This document shows, in pieces, positions 38,864-48,175 of a DNA stretch of 64,000 bases. This DNA comes from Amycolatopsis sp. DSM 110486 (GTDB lineage: Bacteria; Actinomycetota; Actinomycetes; Mycobacteriales; Pseudonocardiaceae), in assembly GCF_019468465.1 (NCBI RefSeq), contig NZ_CP080519.1:1007001-1071000 (forward strand), written 5' to 3'. Each line of letters starts with the position of its first letter. The stretch's first letter is position 1. A program made the position numbers and the translations under genes. The notes under the pieces were generated by a model, which worked only from the letters and a program-made list of their open reading frames with translations, was not told the DNA's origin and ran no database searches.

Positions 38864-40675
38864 TCACCGCCGGCTGCAGAGATCCTGTTCCCCCGCCGCG
38901 CACGCGTAGTACTCGAACCCTGCCATCGCATTCCTCGCCTCGGGCGTCAGCAGATAGTCCCGAAACGCCGCCGCCAACGACCCCGACTCCAAAGGCCCCC
39001 GGCTGAAGACATACTCGACAGTCCAAAACGGATAGCCGCCGCGGATGTCGTCGAGGGTGGCGTTGCGGCCGTCCAGGCTGATCTTCTTCACGGCGCTCGA
39101 CTGGGCCACGTCGGAGACGTCCGCGTAGCCGATGGCGTCGCCGAGGGTGGCGATGCGGTCGATGAGGTCGCCGGTCGAGCCTTGTTCGCAGATGATCGGG
39201 GACGAGGCGGCGACGCCGGGGCGCAGGTCGCGGCAGGAGTCGGACGTGGCTTGGGCCTGGCCGACCGGGGCGGAAGGCGTGCCGAGGAGGTACTTCTCCA
39301 GCGTGCGGCGCGTGCCGGACGAGGTGGAGCGGCCCGCGACGCGGATTTCGCCGGTGTCGCGCGGGTTGCCGGTGATGTCGCTCCAGACGCGGGCGCCGCC
39401 GGTGAAGATCTTCCGCACGTCTGCCACGGACAAGCTGTTGACGGGCACGTTTTTGCTCGCCACCAACGTAAACGGGACGATCGCGAGCTTCTGCGGCACG
39501 AACTGCGCGAAGTCGGGCTCGTCGAACTTGCCGTCGGACAGGGCGAGGTCGATGGTGCCGTCGTGCAGGCGCTGCAGGCCTTCCACGCTGCCGGGCGTGC
39601 CGACCTTCACCGCCGCCCCCGGGCAGTACGCCTCGTACGAGCCGGCCAGCTCCGTCGCCGCCCGGCCGAAGGCGCTGGACCCCTCCACGCTCAGCGAACC
39701 AGCCTCGCACGCCACGCCTCGCGGCAGCTTGGTGAACGGCGCGACGTTGTTGAGCAGCAACACCACCGCGAGCGCACCGGCGCAGATCGCCGTGAGACCG
39801 CCCCACGCGAGCGTGCCCGGGCCGACCTTTTCCTTGCCTTCGCGGGTGGTGATCCGGCCGTCGCGCAGGAGCCCTTCGACGGCGATCTGGTGCTTCTCCC
39901 CCGGCCTCGTCCCGGAGAGCACGATCACGAGCTTGTACGAGGCTTCCCGTTCGAGCGGGACCTTCGGCAGCTGCACCCGGTCTTCCTCGATCGTGAAACC
40001 GGGCAGCTTGTTGATCACCCGTTGCAGCTCGCCGGGCTCGAACTCGGTAGCGTCGACGGAGATCACCTGCCGGCCCGGGAAGTGCAGGGCGAGCGGGGAC
40101 ACGTAGTCCGCCGCCGTGATCGTCGAGCCGCCGGTGTTCTTCACCCGCACCACGACGACACCCGGGTCGGTCACGGTCGTGTGTTCGCCTTCCAGGCGCA
40201 CGGTTTCGCCGATGTCGACGCCGAACGGCGCGTCGATCCGCACCCGGCACGACAGGATCTGGCGCCGGCGCACCCGCACGTAGCTGACGCTCGTGGCCAG
40301 CGCGGCCACCACCGCCGCGATCGACAGGCCGAGGATGCCGTCGCCGCTGATCGCGGTCTCGGCAACCCATTGCCGCTCCGCGATCCCGAGCACGAGAGCC
40401 ACGAGCACCACGACGGCCAGCACCACCGCGGCCGCGATGCGCGGCCCCCGGCGCGGCTTCGGTGCGGCGCGGTTGATCACCGCGTCGGTCAGCGGGCGGG
40501 CGCCCGGCGAGGTCGAGGGGTCGGCCTGCTCCGCGCGGCCGATCCGCTCGACGGCCACCGACACCTGCTCCTCGACCCAGTCGGGATCGTCGGTCCGCTC
40601 CGGGTAGGCCGCCTGGTACAGACTCCTGGCGATCTCGTCGACGGTCTGCGGCGGCTGCGGGTCATTGGCGGGCAT
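38864..40675 (-). CDS. Membrane-anchored protein with C-terminal PstS-like periplasmic-binding domain
   Basis: 603 residues. A soluble N-terminus (1-78) is followed by two hydrophobic helices (about 80-100 and 113-132) and a beta-rich domain (about 140-285). A third hydrophobic helix (about 290-312) precedes an outer domain of about 285 residues resembling phosphate-binding proteins: LSVEGSSAFGRAATELA, LSDGKFDEPDF, KIFTGGARVWSDI and AGRSTSSGTRRTLEKYL. No PstA, PstB or PstC is encoded nearby, so this looks like a tethered sensor or receptor rather than a transporter part. GAGGGG precedes the ATG, which lies inside the upstream gene (14-base overlap). Confidence 0.8.
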   Translation of the reverse strand: MPANDPQPPQTVDEIARSLYQAAYPERTDDPDWVEEQVSVAVERIGRAEQADPSTSPGARPLTDAVINRAAPKPRRGPRIAAAVVLAVVVLVALVLGIAERQWVAETAISGDGILGLSIAAVVAALATSVSYVRVRRRQILSCRVRIDAPFGVDIGETVRLEGEHTTVTDPGVVVVRVKNTGGSTITAADYVSPLALHFPGRQVISVDATEFEPGELQRVINKLPGFTIEEDRVQLPKVPLEREASYKLVIVLSGTRPGEKHQIAVEGLLRDGRITTREGKEKVGPGTLAWGGLTAICAGALAVVLLLNNVAPFTKLPRGVACEAGSLSVEGSSAFGRAATELAGSYEAYCPGAAVKVGTPGSVEGLQRLHDGTIDLALSDGKFDEPDFAQFVPQKLAIVPFTLVASKNVPVNSLSVADVRKIFTGGARVWSDITGNPRDTGEIRVAGRSTSSGTRRTLEKYLLGTPSAPVGQAQATSDSCRDLRPGVAASSPIICEQGSTGDLIDRIATLGDAIGYADVSDVAQSSAVKKISLDGRNATLDDIRGGYPFWTVEYVFSRGPLESGSLAAAFRDYLLTPEARNAMAGFEYYACAAGEQDLCSRR

Positions 40676-41357
40676 TGATTTTCCCCTCGCCCTTCGCCGC
40701 TGTTTCTTCGCACACCGGGCACTTTCCGGACATTCCGTCCAGGACGTAGGAGGCCTCCAGCACGGCCTGCCACATCGCCTGACGCGGCCCGTGGGTGCGA
40801 TCGGACTCCGCAGCGTTGAGGAACTTCTCGACGATGATCTCCCAGTGGTCCTGCGCGCGAGCCCAGTCTCCGTCGTGGCGCAGGGCGAACCGGATGCCGA
40901 AGTAGTGCGGCACCTCGAACCCGTGCCGGCGGTACTGCAGGCGGTCGAGCAGCGGGATGAGGGCGATGCGGCGCGCGTTCCCCCGGCCGCGCATCCGCCC
41001 GATATTGCGGTTGTCCGTCACCTCGGTCACCACGTAACCCGCCACGGCGCCCGCGAAACCGGTCACCACGAGCCAGCCGGAGAGTGACAACGGCAGGGCG
41101 AGCGCGGGGCTCGAGGTGTCCCACGGCGAGTCGATCTGCACGGTCACGTCGTAGGCGACCCGGCCCCCGATGACCACGGCGTTGACCACGAACAGTCCCG
41201 CGAACGCGGCGAGGAAGTAGTAGCCCCGCACGCGCAGCCAGTACTGGATGCCCCTGAACCGGCCGACACCCCGGCGTCGACGCCGCAGCAACGCCCGCAG
41301 CGACTCGCGCGGCGGCGGTGGATCGACCTTGCTCGTTTCGGTGATTTGCCTGGTCAT
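40662..41357 (-). CDS. Membrane protein of unknown function coupled to the PstS-like protein
   Basis: 231 residues (236 from an in-frame GTG at 41372). A basic proline-rich N-terminus precedes two membrane helices (about 45-65, YYFLAAFAGLFVVNAVVIGG, and about 90-112), then a cytoplasmic domain ending in a CPVCEE motif that could bind a metal. It overlaps the following gene by 14 bases, so the two are probably made together and may form one complex. No family recognised. Confidence 0.72.
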   Translation of the reverse strand: MTRQITETSKVDPPPPRESLRALLRRRRRGVGRFRGIQYWLRVRGYYFLAAFAGLFVVNAVVIGGRVAYDVTVQIDSPWDTSSPALALPLSLSGWLVVTGFAGAVAGYVVTEVTDNRNIGRMRGRGNARRIALIPLLDRLQYRRHGFEVPHYFGIRFALRHDGDWARAQDHWEIIVEKFLNAAESDRTHGPRQAMWQAVLEASYVLDGMSGKCPVCEETAAKGEGKINARQ

Positions 41358-41528
41358 GTGCCGCGCGGCCACGCTCGAGCTGAGCGAGGTCCCCCTCCGC
41401 CACCCATGACCGAAAATCTACCGGACAGCGGCGGTCAGTCAAAGAAGCGTGGCAGGAGGCTGCCACCCGCGAATACCGAGCAGGAATGGAGAAGCACTGG
41501 TCACGGGTGCGCGCCTACCGTTCCAGCC

Positions 41529-42149
41529 ATGACCTCAATCGACACGATCACCCTCGAAGTGACCGATCCCACCGCCGCCGAACGCTTCTACGCCGACGCC
41601 TTCGGGCTCGGCTCCCGCCTGCGTCTGCGGGCGTCGCAGAAACCGTCCGACGGCTTCCGCGGCTTCACGCTCTCGCTGACGGTTTCCCAGCCCGCCAACG
41701 TCGACGCCCTCATCTCCGCTGCTCTGAAGGCCGGCGCCACGACGCTCAAGGCCCCCGCGAAATCCATGTGGGGCTACGGCGGCGTCGTCCAGGCCCCCGA
41801 CGGCACGATCTGGAAGGTCGCCACGTCCGCCAAGAAGGACACCGGCCCGGCCACGCGGGAGTTCGACGCCATCGTGCTCCTGCTCGGCGTCGACGACGTG
41901 GTCGCGAGCAAGAAGTTCTACGCCTCACGCGGGTTGAGCGTGGGCAAGAGCTTCGGGCGCATGTACGTGGAGTTCGAGACGGGCCCGGTGAAGCTGGCCC
42001 TGTACCGCCGCCGCGCGCTGGCGAAGGACGCCGGCGTGGCCCCCGCGGGGACGGGTTCGCACCGGATCGCGGTGGTCGGCGGAGAGGAAGCTTTCACGGA
42101 CCCGGACGGTTTCGCGTGGGAAACCACCGCGTCGGCCAAGGTGTCTTGA
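41529..42149 (+). CDS. VOC/glyoxalase-fold protein, two tandem halves
   Basis: 206 residues made of two vicinal-oxygen-chelate units. The first (about 4-95) has ITLEVTDPTAAERFYADAFG and VVQAPDGTIWKVA; the second (about 110-200) has IVLLLGVDDVVASKKFYAS and FTDPDGFAWE. Likely a metal-binding enzyme or a binding protein; this type is often annotated simply as glyoxalase. Start at ATG 41529, where the first unit begins. Substrate unknown. Confidence 0.82.
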   Translation: MTSIDTITLEVTDPTAAERFYADAFGLGSRLRLRASQKPSDGFRGFTLSLTVSQPANVDALISAALKAGATTLKAPAKSMWGYGGVVQAPDGTIWKVATSAKKDTGPATREFDAIVLLLGVDDVVASKKFYASRGLSVGKSFGRMYVEFETGPVKLALYRRRALAKDAGVAPAGTGSHRIAVVGGEEAFTDPDGFAWETTASAKVS

Positions 42150-42439
42150 TGTGCCGCTACCGGTTGTACGCGATGGCCCGGCCGGGGTCTGCCGAGGAGG
42201 AAGATCCTTGAAGAGATCGCGCCGACGAACGCGTTATGGCGGCCGGCCGGGTCGAGGAACCGAACCGGGCGACCCGTCTCGACGGAGAAGAGGAAGTCCC
42301 GGCTCAGGCCGCCGTTATGTCCACTTCGGACAGCGTGCTGCCCTGACCGGCCCACGATTCCCGCGAGGCGCCCGGAAAGACATCGTCGAGCATTGCGCCC
42401 ACCACCCGGCCCGGGGCCGAAACCCCGGGCCGGACAGTT
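42150..42439. other. 290-base gap; contains one terminator, no supported gene
   Basis: No frame here has protein-like composition that I trust. The only clear structure is a hairpin at 42406-42433 next to the AhpD-like gene. Confidence 0.5.
42406..42433 (-). terminator. Hairpin terminator of the carboxymuconolactone decarboxylase gene
   Basis: A perfect 11-bp stem (42406-42416 with 42423-42433) around a CCGAAA loop, 6 bases past the stop at 42440 in the direction of transcription. Confidence 0.8.
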
Positions 42440-42919
42440 TCACTTCACCAGCTCGTCGAACATCCCCGCCTCGTACGACCCACCCGGGTTGCGCACGATC
42501 ACGTTCATCCGGTTGGCCGCGTTGATCATCGACACCAGGCACACCAGCGCCGCGATCTGGTCGTCGTCGAAGTTCTTGCGGACGTGGGACCACGTTTCGT
42601 CCGAGACGCCCGCCGAGTCGGCCATGCGGGTGGCCTCCTCGGTCAACGCGAGGGCCGCGCGCTCGGCTTCGGTGAACACGGTGGACTCGCGCCACGCCGC
42701 CACCAACGCGAGGCGCACCGCGGTTTCGCCGGCGGCCGCGGCGTCCTTGACGTGCATGTCGACGCAGAAGCCGCAGCCGTTGAGCTGGCTGGCGCGGAGG
42801 TTGACCAGCTCCTGGGTGGCCTTGGGCAGGGCCGAGGATTCGAACAGGAGGCTCGCGGAGGCGAAGCGCTTGGCGAACTTCGTGGCGAACTCGTTCTCGA
42901 ACAGGTTCATGCGGGTCAT
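42440..42919 (-). CDS. Carboxymuconolactone decarboxylase family / AhpD-like protein
   Basis: 159 residues with the AhpD core LVNLRASQLNGCGFCVDMHV, whose Cys-x-x-Cys plus His is the peroxidase-type active site, followed by ERAALALTEEATRM. This is the classic CMD partner encoded beside ECF41 sigma factors. It is divergent from such a sigma factor here, and a candidate ECF41 promoter (TGTCACA-N16-CATC, minus strand 42988 to 42962) precedes it. GAGGA lies 8 bases before the ATG. A role in peroxide or organic-radical defence is plausible. Confidence 0.92.
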   Translation of the reverse strand: MTRMNLFENEFATKFAKRFASASLLFESSALPKATQELVNLRASQLNGCGFCVDMHVKDAAAAGETAVRLALVAAWRESTVFTEAERAALALTEEATRMADSAGVSDETWSHVRKNFDDDQIAALVCLVSMINAANRMNVIVRNPGGSYEAGMFDELVK

Positions 42920-42961
42920 GGAGTCGTCCTCACTCGTCGTTTCGTGAACTGATGCCCACCA

Positions 42962-43015
42962 GATGCCGGCGACGCCGCCGTTGTGACATGTCACGAAACA
43001 CAGCCGGGCGGCGTC
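42962..43015. promoter_or_regulatory. Back-to-back ECF41-type promoters
   Basis: Plus strand: TGTCACG (42989-42995), 16 bases, CGTC (43012-43015), leading to the sigma gene. Minus strand: TGTCACA (42988-42982), 16 bases, CATC (42965-42962), leading to the CMD gene. ECF41 promoters are described as TGTCACA and CGTC. The two -35 elements abut to form the palindrome TGTGACATGTCACG. Confidence 0.7.
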
Positions 43016-43052
43016 TGGTGGGGGACGCTGTCGATACCGAAGGGGGAAGCGC

Positions 43053-43931
43053 ATGGCCGACCGCAGCACGGAGCTGTTCCTCACGCACCGCAACCTGCTG
43101 TTCACCATCGCCTACGAGATGCTCGGCTCGGCCGCCGACGCGGAGGACGTGCTGCAGGAGACGTGGCTGCGGTGGGTGGACGTCGACTTCGACGCGGTGC
43201 AGAACCACCGTGCGTACCTGGTGCGCATCACCACGCGCCAGGCGCTGAGCCGGCTGCGGACGCTGGGGCGCCGCAAGGAGTCCTACGTCGGGCCGTGGCT
43301 GCCGGAGCCGTTGCTGACCGCGCCGGACGTTGCCGAGGACGTGGAACTGGCCGACAGCGTGTCGATGGCCATGTTGCTCGTGCTGGAGACGCTCACGCCG
43401 ACCGAACGCGCGGTGTTCGTGCTGCGCGAGGTGTTCGACCTGGGCTACGGCGAGATCGCCGACGCCGTCGGCAAGAGCGGCGCCGCCGTGCGGCAGATCG
43501 CGCACCGCGCGCGGGAGCACGTGGCCGCCCGCCGGCCGCGCGGGCCCGTCTCGCGCACCGCCACCCGCGATGCCCTCGACGCCTTCCAGCACGCGATCGA
43601 AACCGGCGACCTGCAGCACCTGCTCGACATCCTCTCCCCGGACGTCGTCTTCCTCGGCGACGGCGGCGGCGTCAAGCAGGCCGTGCTCAAGCCCGTGGTC
43701 GGGGCCGAACGGGTGGCGCGCATCCTGGGCGCCGGCCTGGGCCACCTCGCCACGTCCACCCGGCTGCCCGCGCAGGTCAACGGCTACCCCGCCCTCACCG
43801 TCCACTTCGACGGCGCCCTCGACACCGTCCTGGCCCTGCGCATCGACGACGGACTCGTCACCGGCATCTACGCGGTGCGGAACCCGGAGAAGCTGTCGCA
43901 CATGGACAAGGAGTGGAGCCTGCAGCGATAG
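43053..43931 (+). CDS. ECF41-family RNA polymerase sigma factor (SigJ-like) with SnoaL-type C-terminal domain
   Basis: 292 residues. Region 2 (about 5-70) has FTIAYEMLGSAADAEDVLQE, region 4 (about 105-160) LTPTERAVFVLREVFDLGYG, and a C-terminal SnoaL/NTF2-like domain (about 170-292) replaces a separate anti-sigma factor, as is typical of ECF41. In ECF41 the extension modulates activity. No anti-sigma gene is adjacent. GAAGGGGG precedes the ATG. Expected targets are itself and the divergent CMD gene. Confidence 0.93.
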   Translation: MADRSTELFLTHRNLLFTIAYEMLGSAADAEDVLQETWLRWVDVDFDAVQNHRAYLVRITTRQALSRLRTLGRRKESYVGPWLPEPLLTAPDVAEDVELADSVSMAMLLVLETLTPTERAVFVLREVFDLGYGEIADAVGKSGAAVRQIAHRAREHVAARRPRGPVSRTATRDALDAFQHAIETGDLQHLLDILSPDVVFLGDGGGVKQAVLKPVVGAERVARILGAGLGHLATSTRLPAQVNGYPALTVHFDGALDTVLALRIDDGLVTGIYAVRNPEKLSHMDKEWSLQR

Positions 43932-43964
43932 GCGAGGCCGGAATGTTTGCCCGGCCACCGGATT

Positions 43965-43994
43965 TTGTCGGTGCCCGCGGGTAAGTTCGATGAC
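43965..43994 (+). promoter_or_regulatory. Exact RecA-NDp/PafBC-type leaderless promoter
   Basis: TTGTCGGTG at 43965-43973, 8 bases, TAAGTT at 43982-43987, 7 bases, then ATG at 43995. This matches TTGTCRGTG-N8-TAnnnT at every specified position. No Shine-Dalgarno sequence is present, so the transcript probably begins at the start codon. Confidence 0.7.
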
Positions 43995-44789
43995 ATGGCA
44001 ACAATGGTGACGTTCCACGCCCACCCCGACGACGAGTGCATCGTGACCGGTGGCGTGATGCGCAAAGCGGCCGACGACGGGCACCGCGTGGTGCTGGTGG
44101 TCGCGACGCGCGGCGAGGTGGGCGAGGTGCCCGACGGGTTCCTCGGCGACGGCGAGCAGCTGTGGGAGCGCCGCGTGCGCGAGACCCACGCGGCGGCCGA
44201 GGTGCTCGGCGTCAAGCGCGTGGAGTTCCTGGGCTACCGCGACTCCGGGATGATGGGCGAGCCGACCAACGACGCGCCGGGCGCGTTCTGGCGGGCGTCG
44301 ATCGAGGAGGCGGCCCAGCGGCTGGCCGAGATCCTGCGTGAGGAGGACGCCGAGGTCCTCACGGTCTACGACGACTACGGCAACTACGGCCACCCCGACC
44401 ACATCCAGGTCCACCGCGTCGGCCTGCGCGCCGCCGAGCTGGCGGGCACGCCGCGCGTCTACCAGGCGACCGCGAACCGCGACCACATGCGCCGCGGGAT
44501 GGAGCTGGCGGTGGAGATGGGGGCGATTCCGCGGGAGGCGGTGCCGGACGTCGACGCGCAGGAGAAGTTCGGCAAGCCCGAGGAGGAGATCACGGCGGCG
44601 GTCGACGTCAAGCCGTTTCTCGCCGCGAAGCGCGCGGCCATGCGGGCGCACCCGAGCCAGATCAGCGAGGAGTCGTGGTTCCTCGCGATGCCCGACGAGG
44701 CGTTCGGCCACGCGTTCGGCATCGAGTGGTTCATCCGCGCCGGCCACGGTCCGGGGATCACGGAGACGGACCTGATGGCGGGCCTATGA
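43995..44789 (+). CDS. PIG-L family N-acetylglucosaminyl-type deacetylase (Mca/MshB/LmbE-like)
   Basis: 264 residues. The zinc motif AHPDDE lies at about 9-14, and the third ligand His is in YGNYGHPDHIQVH. MVTFHAHPDDECIVTGG is the family's usual opening. Relatives deacetylate or hydrolyse mycothiol, its precursor or its conjugates; the exact member cannot be told from motifs, and the sequence differs from canonical Mca around the substrate loop. The apparently DNA-damage-type promoter would fit detoxification through mycothiol. It overlaps the convergent Rid gene by 6 bases. Confidence 0.87.
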   Translation: MATMVTFHAHPDDECIVTGGVMRKAADDGHRVVLVVATRGEVGEVPDGFLGDGEQLWERRVRETHAAAEVLGVKRVEFLGYRDSGMMGEPTNDAPGAFWRASIEEAAQRLAEILREEDAEVLTVYDDYGNYGHPDHIQVHRVGLRAAELAGTPRVYQATANRDHMRRGMELAVEMGAIPREAVPDVDAQEKFGKPEEEITAAVDVKPFLAAKRAAMRAHPSQISEESWFLAMPDEAFGHAFGIEWFIRAGHGPGITETDLMAGL

Positions 44790-45182
44790 CACGGCGGCGG
44801 TGACGTCGAGCTCCACCAGCTGGCCCGGATAACCGAGGCACGTCACGCCCAGCAGCGTGCTTGCGGTGCTGAACGCCGGCCCGATCGCCGAGCCGGTGAA
44901 CCGGTCCCAGACGGCGGAGAGCACGGCGCGCTCGGCCGTGGCCACGTAGATCACCGTGCGGACCACGTCGTCGGCGGTGGCGCCCGCGGCCGCGAGCGCG
45001 GTGGCCGTGTTGGCGACGACCTGGTTCACCTGCGCAAGCACGTCGCCGCCGACCACGGCACCGTCCAGCCCGAGCGGGCACTGGCCGGCGAGGTGCACGG
45101 TCGTGCGGCCCGAGACGGTGGTCACGTGGTGGTAGCCGGGCGTCGCGTGCAGGGTCGGCGGGTTCTGCCGTTGAATGGTCAC
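44784..45182 (-). CDS. Rid-family (YjgF/YER057c/UK114) protein
   Basis: 132 residues from the GTG at 45182, chosen because family members open (M)TIxRxNPPxLHxTPGYxHV exactly there; an ATG at 45206 is possible. The conserved Arg is in DDVVRTVIYVA. Rid proteins hydrolyse reactive enamine/imine intermediates, but many subfamilies lack that activity. Translation signals are weak. It is divergent from mtnA across 65 bases. Confidence 0.85.
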   Translation of the reverse strand: MTIQRQNPPTLHATPGYHHVTTVSGRTTVHLAGQCPLGLDGAVVGGDVLAQVNQVVANTATALAAAGATADDVVRTVIYVATAERAVLSAVWDRFTGSAIGPAFSTASTLLGVTCLGYPGQLVELDVTAAVS

Positions 45183-45247
45183 GGGGCCGCATGGTGGTGC
45201 ACCCATCGCGTGGCCGGCCAGCGATTTTCGGGGGCTCGGGAGGACAG

Positions 45248-46234
<987 letters not shown>

Positions 46235-46286
46235 ACCGCGACGGTTCCCTTGCCCTGCAAAACGATCCGGTCGCTCGTCGCGGCAG

Positions 46287-47342
46287 TTACCCCACGAGCG
46301 ACCGGTACAACTCCAGGTGCGCCCGCGCGGCAGCGGCCCACGTGTGGCGCTCAGCCAGAGCCACACCCGCCGCGCGGTCTTCCGGTCCGGAATCCAGCGC
46401 TGCCTCGATCGAGGCGGCGAAGCCGTGCGGCGTGGCAGCGAACCGGGCCACCCCGCCGAAAACCTCGCGCAGCACCGGGAGATCACGCGCCACCAAAGGC
46501 ACTCCCGCAGCCAAAGCCTCCATCGCCGCCAGACCGAAGCCCTCCTTCGTCGAGGGGAAGGCGAACACCGCGGCCGACCGGACCAGCGACGGCAGCGAGT
46601 CGTGCGCAACCGGCCCCAGCACCACCGGATCCACACCCAGCGCGGCCGCCCGCTTGTCCCAGCGCTCGCGGTAGTCGCGGTAGTCGAAGAGCGTTTCGCC
46701 GCCCGCGATCACCAGGCGCACCGCGGGGTCGAGCAAAGCGACGGCCTCCAGCAGGTCCAAAGAACCCTTGCGCGGCTCGATACCGCCGACCGCGAGCACA
46801 TACCGGCCGAACCGCGCCCGCCAATCCCCGTACGGCGCCGAAGAAAACCGCGCAGCATCAACGCCGTTGGGAATCACGGTGGCTTCGATCCCCCAGCCCG
46901 CGCGCACCTCGGCGGCCACCGACGCCGACACGCACACGTGCGCGAACGGCCGCGTGATCGCCCGTTCGTGACACGCGGCCAGCTCGGGCGTGGTGAACGT
47001 GTCGAGGTGGTGCACCGTCCGCACGCACCGGTCCACGGCGTTGGCCGAGATGCAGTCCTGCGCGTGCACGATGTCGTACTCGCCATCAGGGAAAGCCGCC
47101 CCCAAAACCGCGATCGAGCGCACGATCCGGGAGCCCACCGACTCACCCGGCACCTCGGGAAACGGCACGACCATCGTCGTCACCCGCGGATCCACCGGCC
47201 GGAAGAACCCACTGTCACCACCACGGCCCAGGGTCCACACCGTCACGTCCGCACCGAGCGCGGCCAGGGCCTCCGCCAGCGCCAGCGTGTGCACCACGCC
47301 GCCGCGGGGTTTCGTCGAATAGCTCAGCAACGCGATGCGCAA
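46287..47342 (-). CDS. Glycosyltransferase family 4, MSMEG_0565 type
   Basis: 351 residues in a GT-B fold. The N-terminal half has GGVVHTLALAEALAALGADV and IVHAQDCISANA. The C-terminal half has YVLAVGGIEPRKGS and the nucleotide-sugar site ending FAFPSTKEGFGLAAMEALA. It is the last gene of the Nit1C-type operon; the actinobacterial clusters carry this glycosyltransferase, whereas most proteobacterial ones do not. The TTG start has GGGAGG 7 bases upstream inside the end of the nitrilase-like gene. Its acceptor is unknown. Confidence 0.9.
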   Translation of the reverse strand: MRIALLSYSTKPRGGVVHTLALAEALAALGADVTVWTLGRGGDSGFFRPVDPRVTTMVVPFPEVPGESVGSRIVRSIAVLGAAFPDGEYDIVHAQDCISANAVDRCVRTVHHLDTFTTPELAACHERAITRPFAHVCVSASVAAEVRAGWGIEATVIPNGVDAARFSSAPYGDWRARFGRYVLAVGGIEPRKGSLDLLEAVALLDPAVRLVIAGGETLFDYRDYRERWDKRAAALGVDPVVLGPVAHDSLPSLVRSAAVFAFPSTKEGFGLAAMEALAAGVPLVARDLPVLREVFGGVARFAATPHGFAASIEAALDSGPEDRAAGVALAERHTWAAAARAHLELYRSLVG

Positions 47343-47344
47343 CG

Positions 47345-48175
47345 TCAGCCCTCCCGGTACGCGAAAGGTTTGCGTTCCCCCAGGTGGTGCAGCACGCGGC
47401 GGGCGTTCGCGACTTCCCCCGCCACGTCGACCTCGGCCACCGCGAGCCCCGCCTTCGACCAGGTGCGCGCCAGGATCTCGCCACCGGGGCCGACGACCTT
47501 GGCCTGGCCGAGGAACCGCATGCCACCCATCGCGCCGGTCTGGTTGGACGACACGAGAACCACCTGGTTCTCCGCGGCGCGCGCCTGGTCGTACAGGTCG
47601 AACAGCCGCGACTGGCGGTCCTGCGCCATCCGCGGTGCCCGGTCGGTGATGCTCGTCGGCCACGCCGAGAGGCACGCGACGATCTCCGCGCCGTCCACCG
47701 CGAGCGAGCGCGCCGACTCCGGGAACGTCTTGTCGTAGTCGATCAGCATCCCGACGCGCCCGGCGGGGGTGTCGAACGCGGTGAAGGAATCCCCCGCGTC
47801 GTACGCGACGCTCTCTCCCGGCGGCTGGTGCACCTTCCGGTGGTGGCCGAGCACACCGTCGCCCGTCACGCACACGGCCGCGTTGTAGCGGCGCGTACCG
47901 TCGGCCTCGCAGTAACCCACGCACACGGTCATCTCCGCGGCCAAAGCCTGCACCGTTTTCAGCTCGGGGCAACCGGGTTCGAGCGCCGGCGGCAGCGCGT
48001 CCGGGTCGGGGTGGCGCAGGTCGGCGAGGTAGCCGCCGAGCGCCGCGTCGGGCAGCACCAGCAGGTCGGCGCCGCTCTGGCGCGCGTGGTCGATCAACGT
48101 GGCGATGCGCCGCAGGTCGAACTCGAGGTCGCGCCCGAAGTGCGCGGCCACGGCGGCGATCCGGAGCCGGCTCAT
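47345..48175 (-). CDS. Nitrilase-superfamily protein with two catalytic residues replaced (probable pseudoenzyme)
   Basis: 276 residues, full length, closely similar to the adjacent protein at 48176 from end to end. The nitrilase triad is Glu-Lys-Cys. Here the Glu position is Asp43 (LVLPDAALGGY), the Lys is kept (Lys114 in HHRKVHQP), and the nucleophile position is Asp146 (GMLIDYDKTFPES). The frame is intact and its start codon touches the stop of the active copy, so it is expressed with it. It cannot use the standard thioester mechanism and may be a structural or regulatory partner of the active nitrilase, or have a changed activity. Confidence 0.9.
   Translation of the reverse strand: MSRLRIAAVAAHFGRDLEFDLRRIATLIDHARQSGADLLVLPDAALGGYLADLRHPDPDALPPALEPGCPELKTVQALAAEMTVCVGYCEADGTRRYNAAVCVTGDGVLGHHRKVHQPPGESVAYDAGDSFTAFDTPAGRVGMLIDYDKTFPESARSLAVDGAEIVACLSAWPTSITDRAPRMAQDRQSRLFDLYDQARAAENQVVLVSSNQTGAMGGMRFLGQAKVVGPGGEILARTWSKAGLAVAEVDVAGEVANARRVLHHLGERKPFAYREG

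Noticed and set aside
41918..42355. A 145-residue minus-strand frame spanning the VOC gene end and the 42.2 kb gap
   Set aside because: Half of it is antisense to the VOC gene, and the rest has no ribosome site or recognisable sequence.
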